Source: Bog-159 sp049511415
GTDB taxonomy: Bacteria; Acidobacteriota; Terriglobia; Bryobacterales; Bryobacteraceae
Assembly (NCBI GenBank): GCA_049511415.1
Contig: JBEKYC010000096.1
Location: 1-31,268 of the forward strand
Length of the DNA stretch: 31,268 nt
Direction of reading: 5' to 3'
Position numbers and translations under genes: made by a program. The notes under the pieces were generated by a model, which worked only from the letters and a program-made list of their open reading frames with translations, ran no database searches and was not told where the DNA came from. Positions 21,828 to 29,710 of this stretch are shown here, one piece after another (the stretch's first letter is position 1; every line of letters begins with the position of its first letter).

Positions 21828-23663
21828 ATGCAAGACTGGCTGCGGCCGCCCCGCAACCTGCTCGTCATTCTGGTCCTGCTGACTGTTGTGTCGGTCTCCG
21901 CCATAGGGTGGCTCGGCTGGAGACTGGTCGCGCAGGAGCGCATTGTGAGTGCCGAAAGCGCCCGTGAGCGACTGGAACGGACGGCCGATCGCATCGCCGC
22001 CAATTTCCGCCGAAACCTCAACACGCCCAACGGAATTCGAGGCCTGCGGCTCAACTTCGATCGAGACTCGTTCGAGGTCGCTCCACCTGACCGTTTGCTC
22101 TTCTATGCTCGGCCGCAGGTCGAACCGGAGGCGTCGGACGGCGTGTTTCGCGAAGGCGAGATCTACGAATTCCGCATGCGGCAAACCTCGCTTGCCCTCG
22201 CATTCTATGAGCGATTGGCGCATGCGAATGACGCTGCAGTCCGTGCCGGCGCGCTGTTGAGGCTGGCGCGAGTCCTGCGTAACATCGGACGCAGGCAAGA
22301 GGCTATCGCCGCGTACGAACGGCTCAGCGCGATAGTTGGGGTGCGCGTCGCGAACGCCCCAGCCGAACTGATAGCCCGCTACGCCATCTATTCCCTGCGG
22401 CCTGTAGCGCAAAATGTTGAGCAACTCCTCGCGGATCTCCACGCGTCGCGCTGGCATCTGACGCGCAGCCAGTTCGAATTCTACTGGGACGAAGTATCGA
22501 AATTGGACCGTAGTCATGCGCCACCGGACGCCGCGCGGATGGCGCTGGCCGAAGCGGCGAGCAGTCTCCGGAGCCTCAACGCGTCCCCGCATGGTGCCCA
22601 ACAAATCATTCAGGCGGGCGGAATTCCAATCCTGGCCGTTTGGCGCGATTCGGCCGGCCGGCGCGCTGTGCTGCTGGCCACGGTAGATTCTGTCCTGCAA
22701 CAGATCTGCAAGGGGGAACCTGTATATTGCGTGGCCCTCGACAGCGACGGCAAACGCCTGAGCGGCCAGGAAGACAAGATCGCGCACCTGTCCTTGCGGC
22801 GTGCCGCCGAATTCGATATCCCGTGGACCTTGGGGATCGCAGCCCGGGCCGGCCAGCCCGACGCCGAAGCGTTGGCGCGGCAGAGATTCTTGCGCACGGC
22901 CATCGGGGTAATGATGCTATTTCTGCTGTCGGGCACTTACTTCATCTGGCGCGCCATCCGCCGCGAGGCGGAAATCTCTCGCTTGCAATCCGATTTCGTT
23001 TCCGGTGTCTCACACGAGTTCCGCACGCCTCTGACGTCCATGCGGCAACTGTCCGAACTCTTGATCGCGGGAAGGGTGCCCAGCGAGGAACGGCGGTTGC
23101 TTTACTATGAGACCCTCCTGCGGGAGACCAATCGCCTCTCGCGGCTGGTGGAGGCCCTGTTGAACTTTGGCCGGCTGGATGCCGCGGCGCATCAGTACAA
23201 CTTTCAGGAGATCGAGGCGGGCCAGGTCGTTCTGTCGGCGGTCGCGGCGTTTGAGGGCGACCTCGGCCAGCCCCGTAAAATCGAACGCGCGGGTGAGCGG
23301 GGTTGTTGGATTCGCGCGGACGCCGAGGCCCTGGGAGTTGCAATTCGGAATCTGTTGGATAATGCTTTCAAGTATTCATCAGCGGATGCAGGCGTCCAAA
23401 TCGAATGGATGCGGAATGGGAAGCGCATTGCAATTCAAGTGCTTGACCACGGACCGGGAATTCCGCCCCGGGAACGAAGACGCATCTTCGAGAAGTTCGT
23501 CCGGGGCAGCGCGGCGGTGGCCTTGAATGTGAGCGGCACCGGTATCGGCCTGGCCATGGTACACCGGATTGTGGACGCCCACAAGGGCGCGTTGCGCTTG
23601 GAAAGTGAGCTGGGCAGAGGCAGTAAGTTTACTATCATCCTGCCCGCATCGGAACCGAGATGA
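21828..23663 (+). CDS. Sensor histidine kinase with TPR-containing extracytoplasmic region
   Basis: A 611-residue membrane sensor. TM1 is 'NLLVILVLLTVVSVSAIGWL' (about 10-29) and TM2 about 356-373. The roughly 320-residue extracytoplasmic part contains a TPR-like stretch (LALAFYERLAHANDAAVRAG, then 'LRLARVLRNIGRRQEAIAAY', about 122-165). The kinase core has the H-box at His396 (GVSHEFRTPL), N-box (AIRNLLDNAFKYSS), G1 (DHGPGIPPRERRRIFEKF) and G2 (GTGIGLAMVHRIVDAH). ATG 21828 is preferred. The longer frame from 21735 would put the Pho-box-like site inside the gene. The stop overlaps the regulator's ATG (ATGA). The signal sensed is unknown. Confidence 0.92.
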   Translation: MQDWLRPPRNLLVILVLLTVVSVSAIGWLGWRLVAQERIVSAESARERLERTADRIAANFRRNLNTPNGIRGLRLNFDRDSFEVAPPDRLLFYARPQVEPEASDGVFREGEIYEFRMRQTSLALAFYERLAHANDAAVRAGALLRLARVLRNIGRRQEAIAAYERLSAIVGVRVANAPAELIARYAIYSLRPVAQNVEQLLADLHASRWHLTRSQFEFYWDEVSKLDRSHAPPDAARMALAEAASSLRSLNASPHGAQQIIQAGGIPILAVWRDSAGRRAVLLATVDSVLQQICKGEPVYCVALDSDGKRLSGQEDKIAHLSLRRAAEFDIPWTLGIAARAGQPDAEALARQRFLRTAIGVMMLFLLSGTYFIWRAIRREAEISRLQSDFVSGVSHEFRTPLTSMRQLSELLIAGRVPSEERRLLYYETLLRETNRLSRLVEALLNFGRLDAAAHQYNFQEIEAGQVVLSAVAAFEGDLGQPRKIERAGERGCWIRADAEALGVAIRNLLDNAFKYSSADAGVQIEWMRNGKRIAIQVLDHGPGIPPRERRRIFEKFVRGSAAVALNVSGTGIGLAMVHRIVDAHKGALRLESELGRGSKFTIILPASEPR

Positions 23664-24358
23664 CTCGTATCCTGGTGGTTGAAGACGAGCCGGCCATCGC
23701 CATGGGATTGCAAGACGATCTGGAGATGGAGGGGTACACGGTGGAAGTAGTCAACGATGGCCGGACCGCCTCCGTGCGCGGGCGTGAAGGCGGCTTTGAT
23801 CTGATCCTCCTGGATATCATGCTTCCCGGAAAAGATGGCTTTGAAGTGTGCCGCGAGTTGCGCCGTGCCGGCCTGCGCACACCCATCCTCATGCTGACCG
23901 CCAAGACTCAGGAGGAGCAGACTGTCCTGGGGCTGGAGACCGGCGCGGATGATTACGTGAGAAAACCATTCGGCACACGCGAGTTGCGCGCGCGCGTTAA
24001 GGCGTTGCTGCGGCGCTCCGCCGAAGGCCCCCCGGATACCTGCCGCTTCGGCGATTTGGAAGTCGATTTCGGATGCGGTGAGGTGCGCACTCGCGGTAAA
24101 TCCGCGGAACTGACGCCTATCGAGTTTCGCCTTCTCTCGGCACTCATACGCGCCAGGGGCCGGGTGCTCAGCCGGGAACAATTGACGGCGGCGGTGTGGG
24201 GACATGGCGCCTCGACGTCCGTGCGGATCGTTGATAATCACATCGCCAACTTGCGGCGCAAGATCGAGCCCGATCCGGCGCGCCCACGATATTTGCGCAA
24301 TGTACGCGGTCTTGGTTACCGTTTCGACAGCATACAACATGACGCCGGCAGACTGTAA
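23660..24358 (+). CDS. PhoB/OmpR-family response regulator
   Basis: A 232-residue regulator. The receiver domain has the acidic pocket VEDE (Glu8, Asp9), phospho-acceptor Asp52 (LLDIMLP), Thr80 (LMLTAK) and Lys102 (YVRKPF). The C-terminal winged helix (about 130-225) shows 'LTPIEFRLLSALIRARGRVL', the recognition helix 'VRIVDNHIANLRRKIEPDP' and the wing VRGLGYRFD. It starts within the kinase stop (ATGA overlap), so kinase and regulator are partners. The direct repeat at 21755-21772 is a candidate target. Confidence 0.95.
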   Translation: MTRILVVEDEPAIAMGLQDDLEMEGYTVEVVNDGRTASVRGREGGFDLILLDIMLPGKDGFEVCRELRRAGLRTPILMLTAKTQEEQTVLGLETGADDYVRKPFGTRELRARVKALLRRSAEGPPDTCRFGDLEVDFGCGEVRTRGKSAELTPIEFRLLSALIRARGRVLSREQLTAAVWGHGASTSVRIVDNHIANLRRKIEPDPARPRYLRNVRGLGYRFDSIQHDAGRL

Positions 24359-24365
24359 TCCAGCC

Positions 24366-25637
24366 ATGAAGACCGCCATCCTCATCGGTGCGATTCTGGC
24401 GACGCTCTTGCCGGCCGGAGTGTCGCTCGCCGGGAGCCCGGAGAAGGCCTTTGAGGCGGCCATCTATAAAGCGAAGGTGCTAGGAGACCTGGCGGCCGCC
24501 ATACAGCAGTTCGACGCCATCGTCGCCCAGAACGCCGGCAAGCCGATCGCCGCACGCGCCCTGCTGGAGATTGGAAGAGCCGAGGATGTGTTGGGTCACA
24601 CCGGCCGCTCGCGGGACGCTTACCTGCGGCTCGTGAAGGAATACCCCGGCGATGCCCGCCTGCTTGCCCGCCGGCAATCGAATCCCAGGATACCGAAAGC
24701 AGCGAATCCGAACACGCAGATCGTGAGTTGGGTAAATCCGCGCGGCTCCGTGTTCCCCGCGGCACGATGCTGCGCGGCAATTGCCTACGATGAGTCTACC
24801 CACTCCGCGTTGCTCTTTGGAGGGTTCACGCAGAGAATGTGTTTCCGCGATACCTGGGTCTGGCGGAACGGGTGGCGTCAGGTATCGCCGGCTACGGCGC
24901 CTTCTGCGCGATCTGGTCCGGCCATGGCGTATGATGCGGCTGCGAAAAATGTAGTTCTTTTTGGCGGAATCGACAGCGCCGGAAAATCGCTCAATGACAC
25001 TTGGACATGGGACGGAAAGACTTGGACCCAACAGTTTCCGCCGGTCTCTCCAACCGCTCGTCGGTTCGATGGTCACGGCATGGCCTACTATGCCCCAGCC
25101 AGGAAAGTCCTGATCTTTGGCGGAATAGATGGCGGACACGTTTTTGGTGATACCTGGACCTGGGATGGCATCGCTAAGACCTGGACCGAGCAGATGCCGC
25201 TCGCAAGCCCATCGACGCGCAGGACTATGATTGCGTACGATGAGGCCGGCAGAGTCATCGTCCTCTTCGGCGGGGATTCTGGCGGGCCGTTTACCAGAGA
25301 CACGGTTTACGGCGATACCTGGATTTGGGATGGAGTCACGTGGAGCAGGCGCTTCCCCGCCGCTGCGCCGTCGGCACGAGGAGAAGCAGCCCTCGCCTTT
25401 GATCCCGATTTGGGAGGGATTGTACTTTTTGGCGGGCGTGGCAGCAAAGGCGAGCAATACAACGATACCTGGTTGTGGAATGCGTCTGGCTGGACGTTGC
25501 TTCAACCGGCGGTCTTGCCGGCCGCCCGTTGCGCCGCGGCTATCGATTATGACCCAATCGCCGGTGAGCTACTCCTGTTCGGCGGTTTTGGGACTAAAAC
25601 GCATAGCGACACGTGGGTGCTGATTCGAATTCCCTGA
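24366..25637 (+). CDS. Secreted TPR plus kelch-repeat protein
   Basis: A 423-residue exported protein. The signal peptide is MKTAILIGAILATLLPAGVSLAG. Residues about 25-100 form TPR-like helices (AIQQFDAIVAQNAGKPIAAR, 'ALLEIGRAEDVLGHTGRSRD'). Residues about 130-423 hold some six kelch blades, each with a hydrophobic-FGG turn and a D-T-W-x-W ending (LLFGGF...DTWVW, VVLFGGID...NDTWTWDG). This is a beta-propeller for binding proteins or glycans. ATG 24366 lies 7 nt after the regulator stop, making it the third gene of the operon. A longer frame from 24204 overlaps the regulator and is rejected. Its TPR segment recalls that of the kinase ectodomain, hinting at a shared ligand or contact. Confidence 0.85.
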   Translation: MKTAILIGAILATLLPAGVSLAGSPEKAFEAAIYKAKVLGDLAAAIQQFDAIVAQNAGKPIAARALLEIGRAEDVLGHTGRSRDAYLRLVKEYPGDARLLARRQSNPRIPKAANPNTQIVSWVNPRGSVFPAARCCAAIAYDESTHSALLFGGFTQRMCFRDTWVWRNGWRQVSPATAPSARSGPAMAYDAAAKNVVLFGGIDSAGKSLNDTWTWDGKTWTQQFPPVSPTARRFDGHGMAYYAPARKVLIFGGIDGGHVFGDTWTWDGIAKTWTEQMPLASPSTRRTMIAYDEAGRVIVLFGGDSGGPFTRDTVYGDTWIWDGVTWSRRFPAAAPSARGEAALAFDPDLGGIVLFGGRGSKGEQYNDTWLWNASGWTLLQPAVLPAARCAAAIDYDPIAGELLLFGGFGTKTHSDTWVLIRIP

Positions 25638-25721
25638 CACTTTCCTCTCTGGGCGGCGGCTGGTCCCGTTGACAATAACCTGCAATTACTCTACACTTCA
25701 AAGAGCTTTTCAGTTAAGAAC

Positions 25722-26909
25722 ATGATCCGCAAAACCCTCCGCATCCTGGTCCTATCGGCGCCCCTCTGCCTCGCCGCCTTACTGTTTGCCCTCTGGCTCG
25801 AACACCGCGCCAGCCTCACCCTCCCCGCGCCCACCGGACCCTTCCCCGTCGGCCGCTCCATCTATGACTGGCTCGACCCCGCCGCCCCGGATTCGCTCTC
25901 CCCCGTCCCTGGAGCCAGACGCGAGCTCCTGGTCTGGATCTGGTATCCCGCCGCCACCGCGCCCGCTGCCGCTCCCGCCGCCTACCTGCCCGCCGCCCCG
26001 CCGAAGCCCCCGCTCCTGTTCCGCCTCCTTACCCGCGACCCATCCAAGGTCCACGGCCACAGCCTCTGCGACCCGGATGTCTCGCCCCGCCAGCCCTCCT
26101 ACCCCGTCGTAATTCTGCGCGGCGGCGCTTCTCTGGAAGTGTCGAACTACTCCACCCTCGCCGAGGACCTCGCCAGCCACGGCTACATCGTCGTGGGCCT
26201 CGACGCCCCTTATCGCACCTTGCATGTGGCCTTCCCCGATGGCCGCGTAATCGCCCGGACGCCCGCCAATAACCCGGAACTCTACTCCGGTGCGGAGTTC
26301 ACCACTCGCGCCAATCAACTCCTCGCCGCCTGGACCGCCGACATGTCCTTCGTGCTTGATCGCCTCGCTGCGCTCAACGCCTCGGACCCCTCCCGCAAAT
26401 TCACCGGACGCCTCGACCTGCAGCACGTGGGAGCATTCGGCCATTCTTTCGGCGGCGCGCAATCCGCCCAGTTCTGCCAGACCGACTTGCGCTGCCAGGC
26501 CGGCATCGATATCGACGGCGCCCTCCTGGGCAGCGTCCTGCAAACCGGCATCCACAAGCCCTTCATGTTCCTCCTCAGCGGCAATGGCGACTTCTCCTCC
26601 GCCTCCGAAATCCGTCAGTTCCAAGCTGAAATCCAGTCCGTCTACGATCGCTTGCCGCCGAACGGCCGGCTGCGCCTCGTCATCCGCGGCGCAAATCATT
26701 TCACCTTCACCGACGACGGCGCGCTCCTGAAAAGCCATCTCCTGCGCGGCGTCTTCCGCGTGTTCGGCATGCTCGGCATCGATGGACGCCGCCAGCTCGC
26801 CGTGACCGCCTACTGCGTCCGCACCTTCTTCGACGCCTGCCTGAAGGGTGCCCCCGTATCCCCACCCAGGATCGACGCCGCGCTATACCCCGAAATCCAA
26901 ATCCAGTAG
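25722..26909 (+). CDS. Membrane-anchored alpha/beta hydrolase (PAF-acetylhydrolase/lipase-like)
   Basis: A 395-residue alpha/beta-fold hydrolase. Residues about 8-26 form one hydrophobic anchor or signal (LVLSAPLCLAALLFALWL). The core resembles platelet-activating-factor acetylhydrolase/dienelactone hydrolase-like proteins: PVVILRGGASLEVSNYSTLA (oxyanion strand), 'LASHGYIVVGLDAPYR', the nucleophile elbow GHSFGG with Ser242, Asp262 or Asp264 (GIDIDG), and His326 (RGANHFTF). It would cleave an ester; the substrate is unknown. The gene stands alone after an 84-bp gap that contains CAAAGAGCT-like purine-rich sequence but no strong ribosome site. Codons are strongly C-ended, unlike the operon to its left. 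Confidence 0.85.
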   Translation: MIRKTLRILVLSAPLCLAALLFALWLEHRASLTLPAPTGPFPVGRSIYDWLDPAAPDSLSPVPGARRELLVWIWYPAATAPAAAPAAYLPAAPPKPPLLFRLLTRDPSKVHGHSLCDPDVSPRQPSYPVVILRGGASLEVSNYSTLAEDLASHGYIVVGLDAPYRTLHVAFPDGRVIARTPANNPELYSGAEFTTRANQLLAAWTADMSFVLDRLAALNASDPSRKFTGRLDLQHVGAFGHSFGGAQSAQFCQTDLRCQAGIDIDGALLGSVLQTGIHKPFMFLLSGNGDFSSASEIRQFQAEIQSVYDRLPPNGRLRLVIRGANHFTFTDDGALLKSHLLRGVFRVFGMLGIDGRRQLAVTAYCVRTFFDACLKGAPVSPPRIDAALYPEIQIQ

Positions 26910-26912
26910 GGT

Positions 26913-26944
26913 GGGCTTTAGCCCGCGCGGGACTTCAGTCTCGC
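26913..26944. repeat. REP-like double palindrome, copy 2
   Basis: GGGCTTTAGCCC (26913-26924) then GCGGGACTTCAGTCTCGC (26927-26944), starting 3 nt after the hydrolase stop. It differs from the copy at 18179-18210 by two bases; the single change in the second stem gives a G-T pair, so the hairpin persists. The rest of 26945-27126 shows nothing. Confidence 0.7.
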
Positions 26945-27126
26945 CGTGCCGCTGCCTGGCGGGAATCGACACCGAAATCGATTTACGGAGGCCTTCCGTC
27001 TGCTCTCCACGCGCCGCCCTCAGCCCGGCGGCGATTCGCCTCTAAACAATGCCCGCAACTGGTATGCCGCGGCCGTGGCTCAGAGAATCGGGTCGCTCAC
27101 ACCGAGGAACTCCACGATGCAAACCT

Positions 27127-27612
27127 TCATCGCACCGCGGCGGCGATCAGCCACAGATAGCTGATACAGAAACACACCAGAGCGCCGAACCCCAGTGACT
27201 GGTTCCTCGTGTACTGGAATCGCGTGTACGAACGCGGATCGTTTGGATGATGTAAGTGATGCTCATAATTCACCGCCAGCAGAATCATGAACAACACGCC
27301 GTAAATGATACTCGCCGCCACCAGAAACAACGGCGACGCGAACGGCTTCAGCGATCGCCCGCTCGATGCATTGAAATTCAACGAGCCCACCAGCAGCACG
27401 ATCGACCCGGCCGCCAGGCCCAGCACATACTTCGTAATATCCAGGTACATGGGCAACAGCCTCTTGCCAAATTCGCCGTGCTTGCCGCCCGGATCGAACA
27501 CCACCGCTTGCCCCCTGCTTTGCAGATACACGATGAGCCATATCCCTGCGTACAGCCCCACCGCCGTGGCCACCCCGGCAAAGCCTGGAAATAACATGCA
27601 TTGAGCATACAC
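27127..27612 (-). CDS. Small integral membrane protein, unknown function
   Basis: A 161-residue protein with four predicted membrane helices: 'VATAVGLYAGIWLIVYL' (about 14-30), VLGLAAGSIVLLVGSLNF (about 63-80), 'LFLVAASIIYGVLFMILLAV' (about 95-114), and 'GFGALVCFCISYLWLIAAAV' (about 141-160). Charged loops carry KHGEFGKRLLP and HHLHHPNDPRSYTRFQYTRN. I recognise no family. ATG 27612 and ATG 27597 are both possible starts; neither has a strong ribosome site. It reads toward the alpha/beta hydrolase and away from the ars operon. Confidence 0.7.
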   Translation of the reverse strand: MYAQCMLFPGFAGVATAVGLYAGIWLIVYLQSRGQAVVFDPGGKHGEFGKRLLPMYLDITKYVLGLAAGSIVLLVGSLNFNASSGRSLKPFASPLFLVAASIIYGVLFMILLAVNYEHHLHHPNDPRSYTRFQYTRNQSLGFGALVCFCISYLWLIAAAVR

Positions 27613-27667
27613 GATGTGGGACTTCCCCAGCCGGATAAGCCATCATGGCAGCCGAAGCGGGATTCAC

Positions 27668-27799
27668 ATGCCGGCAACCGATCGCGCCCTGATGTCGACC
27701 CAGCCGGGCGGCCCTGAGGCTCTCCGCGTCGGCGACTTGCCGGTTGCGCCCCCCCGGCCCGGACAACTGCGCCTAAGGGTGCGCGCCGCCGCAGGCGGG
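27668..27799 (+). pseudogene. N-terminal remnant of a quinone oxidoreductase (zinc-type alcohol dehydrogenase family)
   Basis: The frame from 27668 reads STQPGGPEALRVGDLPVAPP then RPGQLRLRVRAAAG. This is the standard first 40 residues of NADPH:quinone reductase-like MDR proteins (TQPGGPEVL...D.PVP.PGPGQV.IRV.AAGVN). The match stops at about 27799, ten bases before the arsR -35 box, and the remaining 280 residues are absent. The break therefore coincides with the left edge of the ars operon. Confidence 0.6.
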
Positions 27800-27808
27800 G
27801 CGCCCCCC

Positions 27809-27836
27809 TTGACGATTTCCATAGTTCGAATATAAT
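27809..27836 (+). promoter_or_regulatory. Sigma-70-type promoter of the ars operon
   Basis: TTGACG (27809-27814), 16-nt spacer, then a perfect TATAAT (27831-27836). Transcription starting 6-8 nt after the -10 would begin at or beside the A of the arsR ATG (27843), so the first mRNA is predicted to be leaderless. This is the best promoter in the window. Confidence 0.8.
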
Positions 27837-27848
27837 AGAACTATGGAA
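27817..27848. promoter_or_regulatory. ArsR operator, perfect 11-bp inverted repeat
   Basis: TTCCATAGTTC (27817-27827), 10-nt spacer containing the -10 box, then GAACTATGGAA (27838-27848). The arms are exact complements. The operator covers the spacer, the -10 box and the arsR start codon, so a bound ArsR dimer would exclude RNA polymerase. Confidence 0.8.
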
Positions 27849-28205
27849 ATGCAACGGACCACGGCGATGCTCGGAACCGATCGCACCGCCGCCTACGCCG
27901 ATATGTTCGCCGCCCTCGGCGCCGAGCCCCGCCTCCGCATTTTGCGCGCCCTCCTGGCCGCCCATCCCGCAGGCATGGTAGTCGGCGAAATTCAGGACGA
28001 TCTGGGCATCGCCGCCTCCACGTTGTCGCATCACCTCGAAAAACTCAAGAACGAGGACCTCATCGCCGTCCGTCGCCAAAGCACCTTTTTGCGATACACC
28101 GCCAATGTCGCCGCGTTGGAGGAACTGCTCGGCTTCCTGTACGCCGAGTGCTGCACCCGCAATAAAGCCATCAAACCAGCCAAAATCACCCGCATCTGCA
28201 AGTAG
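27843..28205 (+). CDS. arsR: ArsR-family arsenic-responsive repressor
   Basis: A 120-residue winged-helix repressor of the SmtB/ArsR family. The core is 'FAALGAEPRLRILRALLAA' (22-40), the DNA-reading helix IAASTLSHHLEKLKNEDLI (about 56-74), and a wing with VRRQSTFLRYTAN. Arsenite-binding Cys are probably the vicinal pair Cys103-Cys104 (LYAECCTRN) plus Cys119 near the C-terminus (RICK), a C-terminal placement like Acidithiobacillus ArsR and unlike the ELCVCDL helix site of plasmid ArsR. The start codon lies within its own operator, and no Shine-Dalgarno sequence is present. ATG 27849 is an alternative start. First gene of arsR-arsM-aqpS-arsC. Confidence 0.92.
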   Translation: MEMQRTTAMLGTDRTAAYADMFAALGAEPRLRILRALLAAHPAGMVVGEIQDDLGIAASTLSHHLEKLKNEDLIAVRRQSTFLRYTANVAALEELLGFLYAECCTRNKAIKPAKITRICK

Positions 28206-28218
28206 GGAGAAAATCACC

Positions 28219-29061
28219 ATGGAACTGAAAGAGCAAGTACGAGAAAAATACGGTCGGGCCGCCTTGCGCGTCCAGACCGGCGCAAGCTCCTGCTGCGGTG
28301 CTTCGGCCGCGCTGGACGGCTGCTGCGATCCCATCACCTCCAACCTCTATGACGCCGCCCAAACCGGCGAACTCCCCCAGGAGGCCGTGCTCGCGTCGCT
28401 CGGCTGCGGCAATCCCACCGCCCTCGCGCAGCTAAAACCCGGAGAAACCGTGCTCGACCTCGGCTCCGGCGGCGGTATCGACGTGCTCCTCTCGGCTAGG
28501 CGCGTCGGCCCCGCCGGAAAAGCCTACGGCCTCGACATGACCGATGAGATGCTGGCCCTCGCCCGCGAAAATCAACGCCAGGCCGGCATCGAGAATGCCG
28601 AATTCCTGAAAGGGGAAATCGAGCATATCCCCCTCCCGGATAACTCCGTCGACGTGGTCATCAGCAATTGCGTCATCAACCTCTCCGGCGACAAAGACCG
28701 CGTCCTCCGCGAGGCCTTCCGCGTCCTCAAGCCCGGCGGCCGCTTCGCGGTCTCCGACGTGGTCACGCGCGGCGAAGTGCCCGCCCCAGTGCGCCAGAAC
28801 ATGCTGCTCTGGGTCGGCTGCATCGCCGGCGCGCTCGAGGATTGGAAATACGCCGCCAAGCTCGCCCATGCCGGCTTCGACGACATCGACATCGAACCCA
28901 CGCGCGTTTACAACATCGCGGACGCGCGCGACTTCCTGAGCGGCCAAGGCATCGACGTGGACGCCATCGCCCCGTTGGTGGACGGCAAGTTCATGAGCGC
29001 CTTCATCCGCGCCATGAAACCAGCCGCGAAAGGATGTTGTGGCCCGGCGTGCTGTAGCTGA
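28219..29061 (+). CDS. arsM: Arsenite S-adenosylmethionine methyltransferase
   Basis: A 280-residue cytoplasmic enzyme that methylates As(III) using SAM, giving mono- to trimethyl arsenicals. The SAM site is DLGSGGGID (80-88) with 'GLDMTDEML' next. The three conserved catalytic Cys are seen: Cys63 (LGCGNP), Cys151 (SNCVINL) and Cys201 (VGCIAGAL). Extra vicinal pairs lie at 25-26, 35-36, 273-274 and 278-279 (KGCCGPACCS), frequent in prokaryotic ArsM and probably metalloid-binding. GGGAG lies about 10 nt before ATG 28219, which follows the arsR stop by 13 nt. A longer frame from 28105 overlaps arsR and is rejected. The 3' end overlaps aqpS by 23 nt. Confidence 0.95.
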   Translation: MELKEQVREKYGRAALRVQTGASSCCGASAALDGCCDPITSNLYDAAQTGELPQEAVLASLGCGNPTALAQLKPGETVLDLGSGGGIDVLLSARRVGPAGKAYGLDMTDEMLALARENQRQAGIENAEFLKGEIEHIPLPDNSVDVVISNCVINLSGDKDRVLREAFRVLKPGGRFAVSDVVTRGEVPAPVRQNMLLWVGCIAGALEDWKYAAKLAHAGFDDIDIEPTRVYNIADARDFLSGQGIDVDAIAPLVDGKFMSAFIRAMKPAAKGCCGPACCS

Positions 29062-29710
29062 GGCCGTTGGCACGGCCTTCCTGCTGGCCGCCGTCGTCGG
29101 CTCCGGCATCATGGCGGACCGCCTCGCCGGTGGCAATATCGCCCTCGCGCTGCTCGCTAACACCATCGCTACCGGTGCGGCCCTGGTCGCGTTGATCTTG
29201 GCCTTCGGGCCAATCTCCGGTGCGCACTTCAACCCCGCCGTCACGCTTGCCGATGCCTGGCAGGGCGGTCTGCCGTGGCGCGCGGTGCCCGCATACCTGG
29301 TCGCCCAAGTCACCGGCGCGTGTGCGGGTGTCGCCGCTGCCCATCTCATGTTCGGCCACCCGCTGTTTTTCGCCTCCCGCCACGTGCGCTCCGGCGGCGC
29401 CCAGCTCTTCAGCGAATTCGTGGCGACGTTCGGTCTCCTCTCCGTCATCTGGGGCTGCGCCCGGCTCCGGTCAGCCGCCGTGCCATTCGCGGTGGGCGCC
29501 TACATCACCGCCGCATACTGGTTCACCGCGTCAACTTCTTTTGCGAATCCCGCCGTGACCCTGGCGCGCGCCGCCTCCGATACCTTCGCCGGCATTCGCC
29601 CCGCCGATGTTCCCGCATTCATCGCCGCCCAACTGGCGGGCGCCGCCGCGGCCACGGCTCTGTTTCGCTGGCTGGTGCCCGCAACACGCGAGATCGCCCA
29701 TGCCCGATAA
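29039..29710 (+). CDS. aqpS: Aquaglyceroporin of the ars operon (AqpS-like)
   Basis: A 223-residue MIP-family channel with six helices. The two pore motifs are NPA 65-67 (HFNPAVT) and NPA 170-172 (FANPAVT). The residue right after the second NPA, Arg in water-selective aquaporins, is Val here, which widens the selectivity filter and is what I recall for Sinorhizobium AqpS. The expected role is downhill passage of As(OH)3 and perhaps methylated arsenicals. The start is GTG 29039, with AAGGA 6 nt upstream inside arsM. The frame overlaps arsM by 23 nt and arsC by 11 nt, so translation is coupled. With no ArsB or Acr3 in the window, this channel is the only arsenic exit seen. Confidence 0.9.
   Translation: MARRAVAEAVGTAFLLAAVVGSGIMADRLAGGNIALALLANTIATGAALVALILAFGPISGAHFNPAVTLADAWQGGLPWRAVPAYLVAQVTGACAGVAAAHLMFGHPLFFASRHVRSGGAQLFSEFVATFGLLSVIWGCARLRSAAVPFAVGAYITAAYWFTASTSFANPAVTLARAASDTFAGIRPADVPAFIAAQLAGAAAATALFRWLVPATREIAHAR

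Noticed and set aside
25779..26738. 319-codon minus-strand frame inside the alpha/beta hydrolase
   Set aside because: The Gly-rich shadow of a C-rich coding strand; the plus-strand gene has a full catalytic triad.
28432..29448. 338-codon minus-strand frame over arsM and aqpS
   Set aside because: It is antisense to two clear, coupled ars genes.
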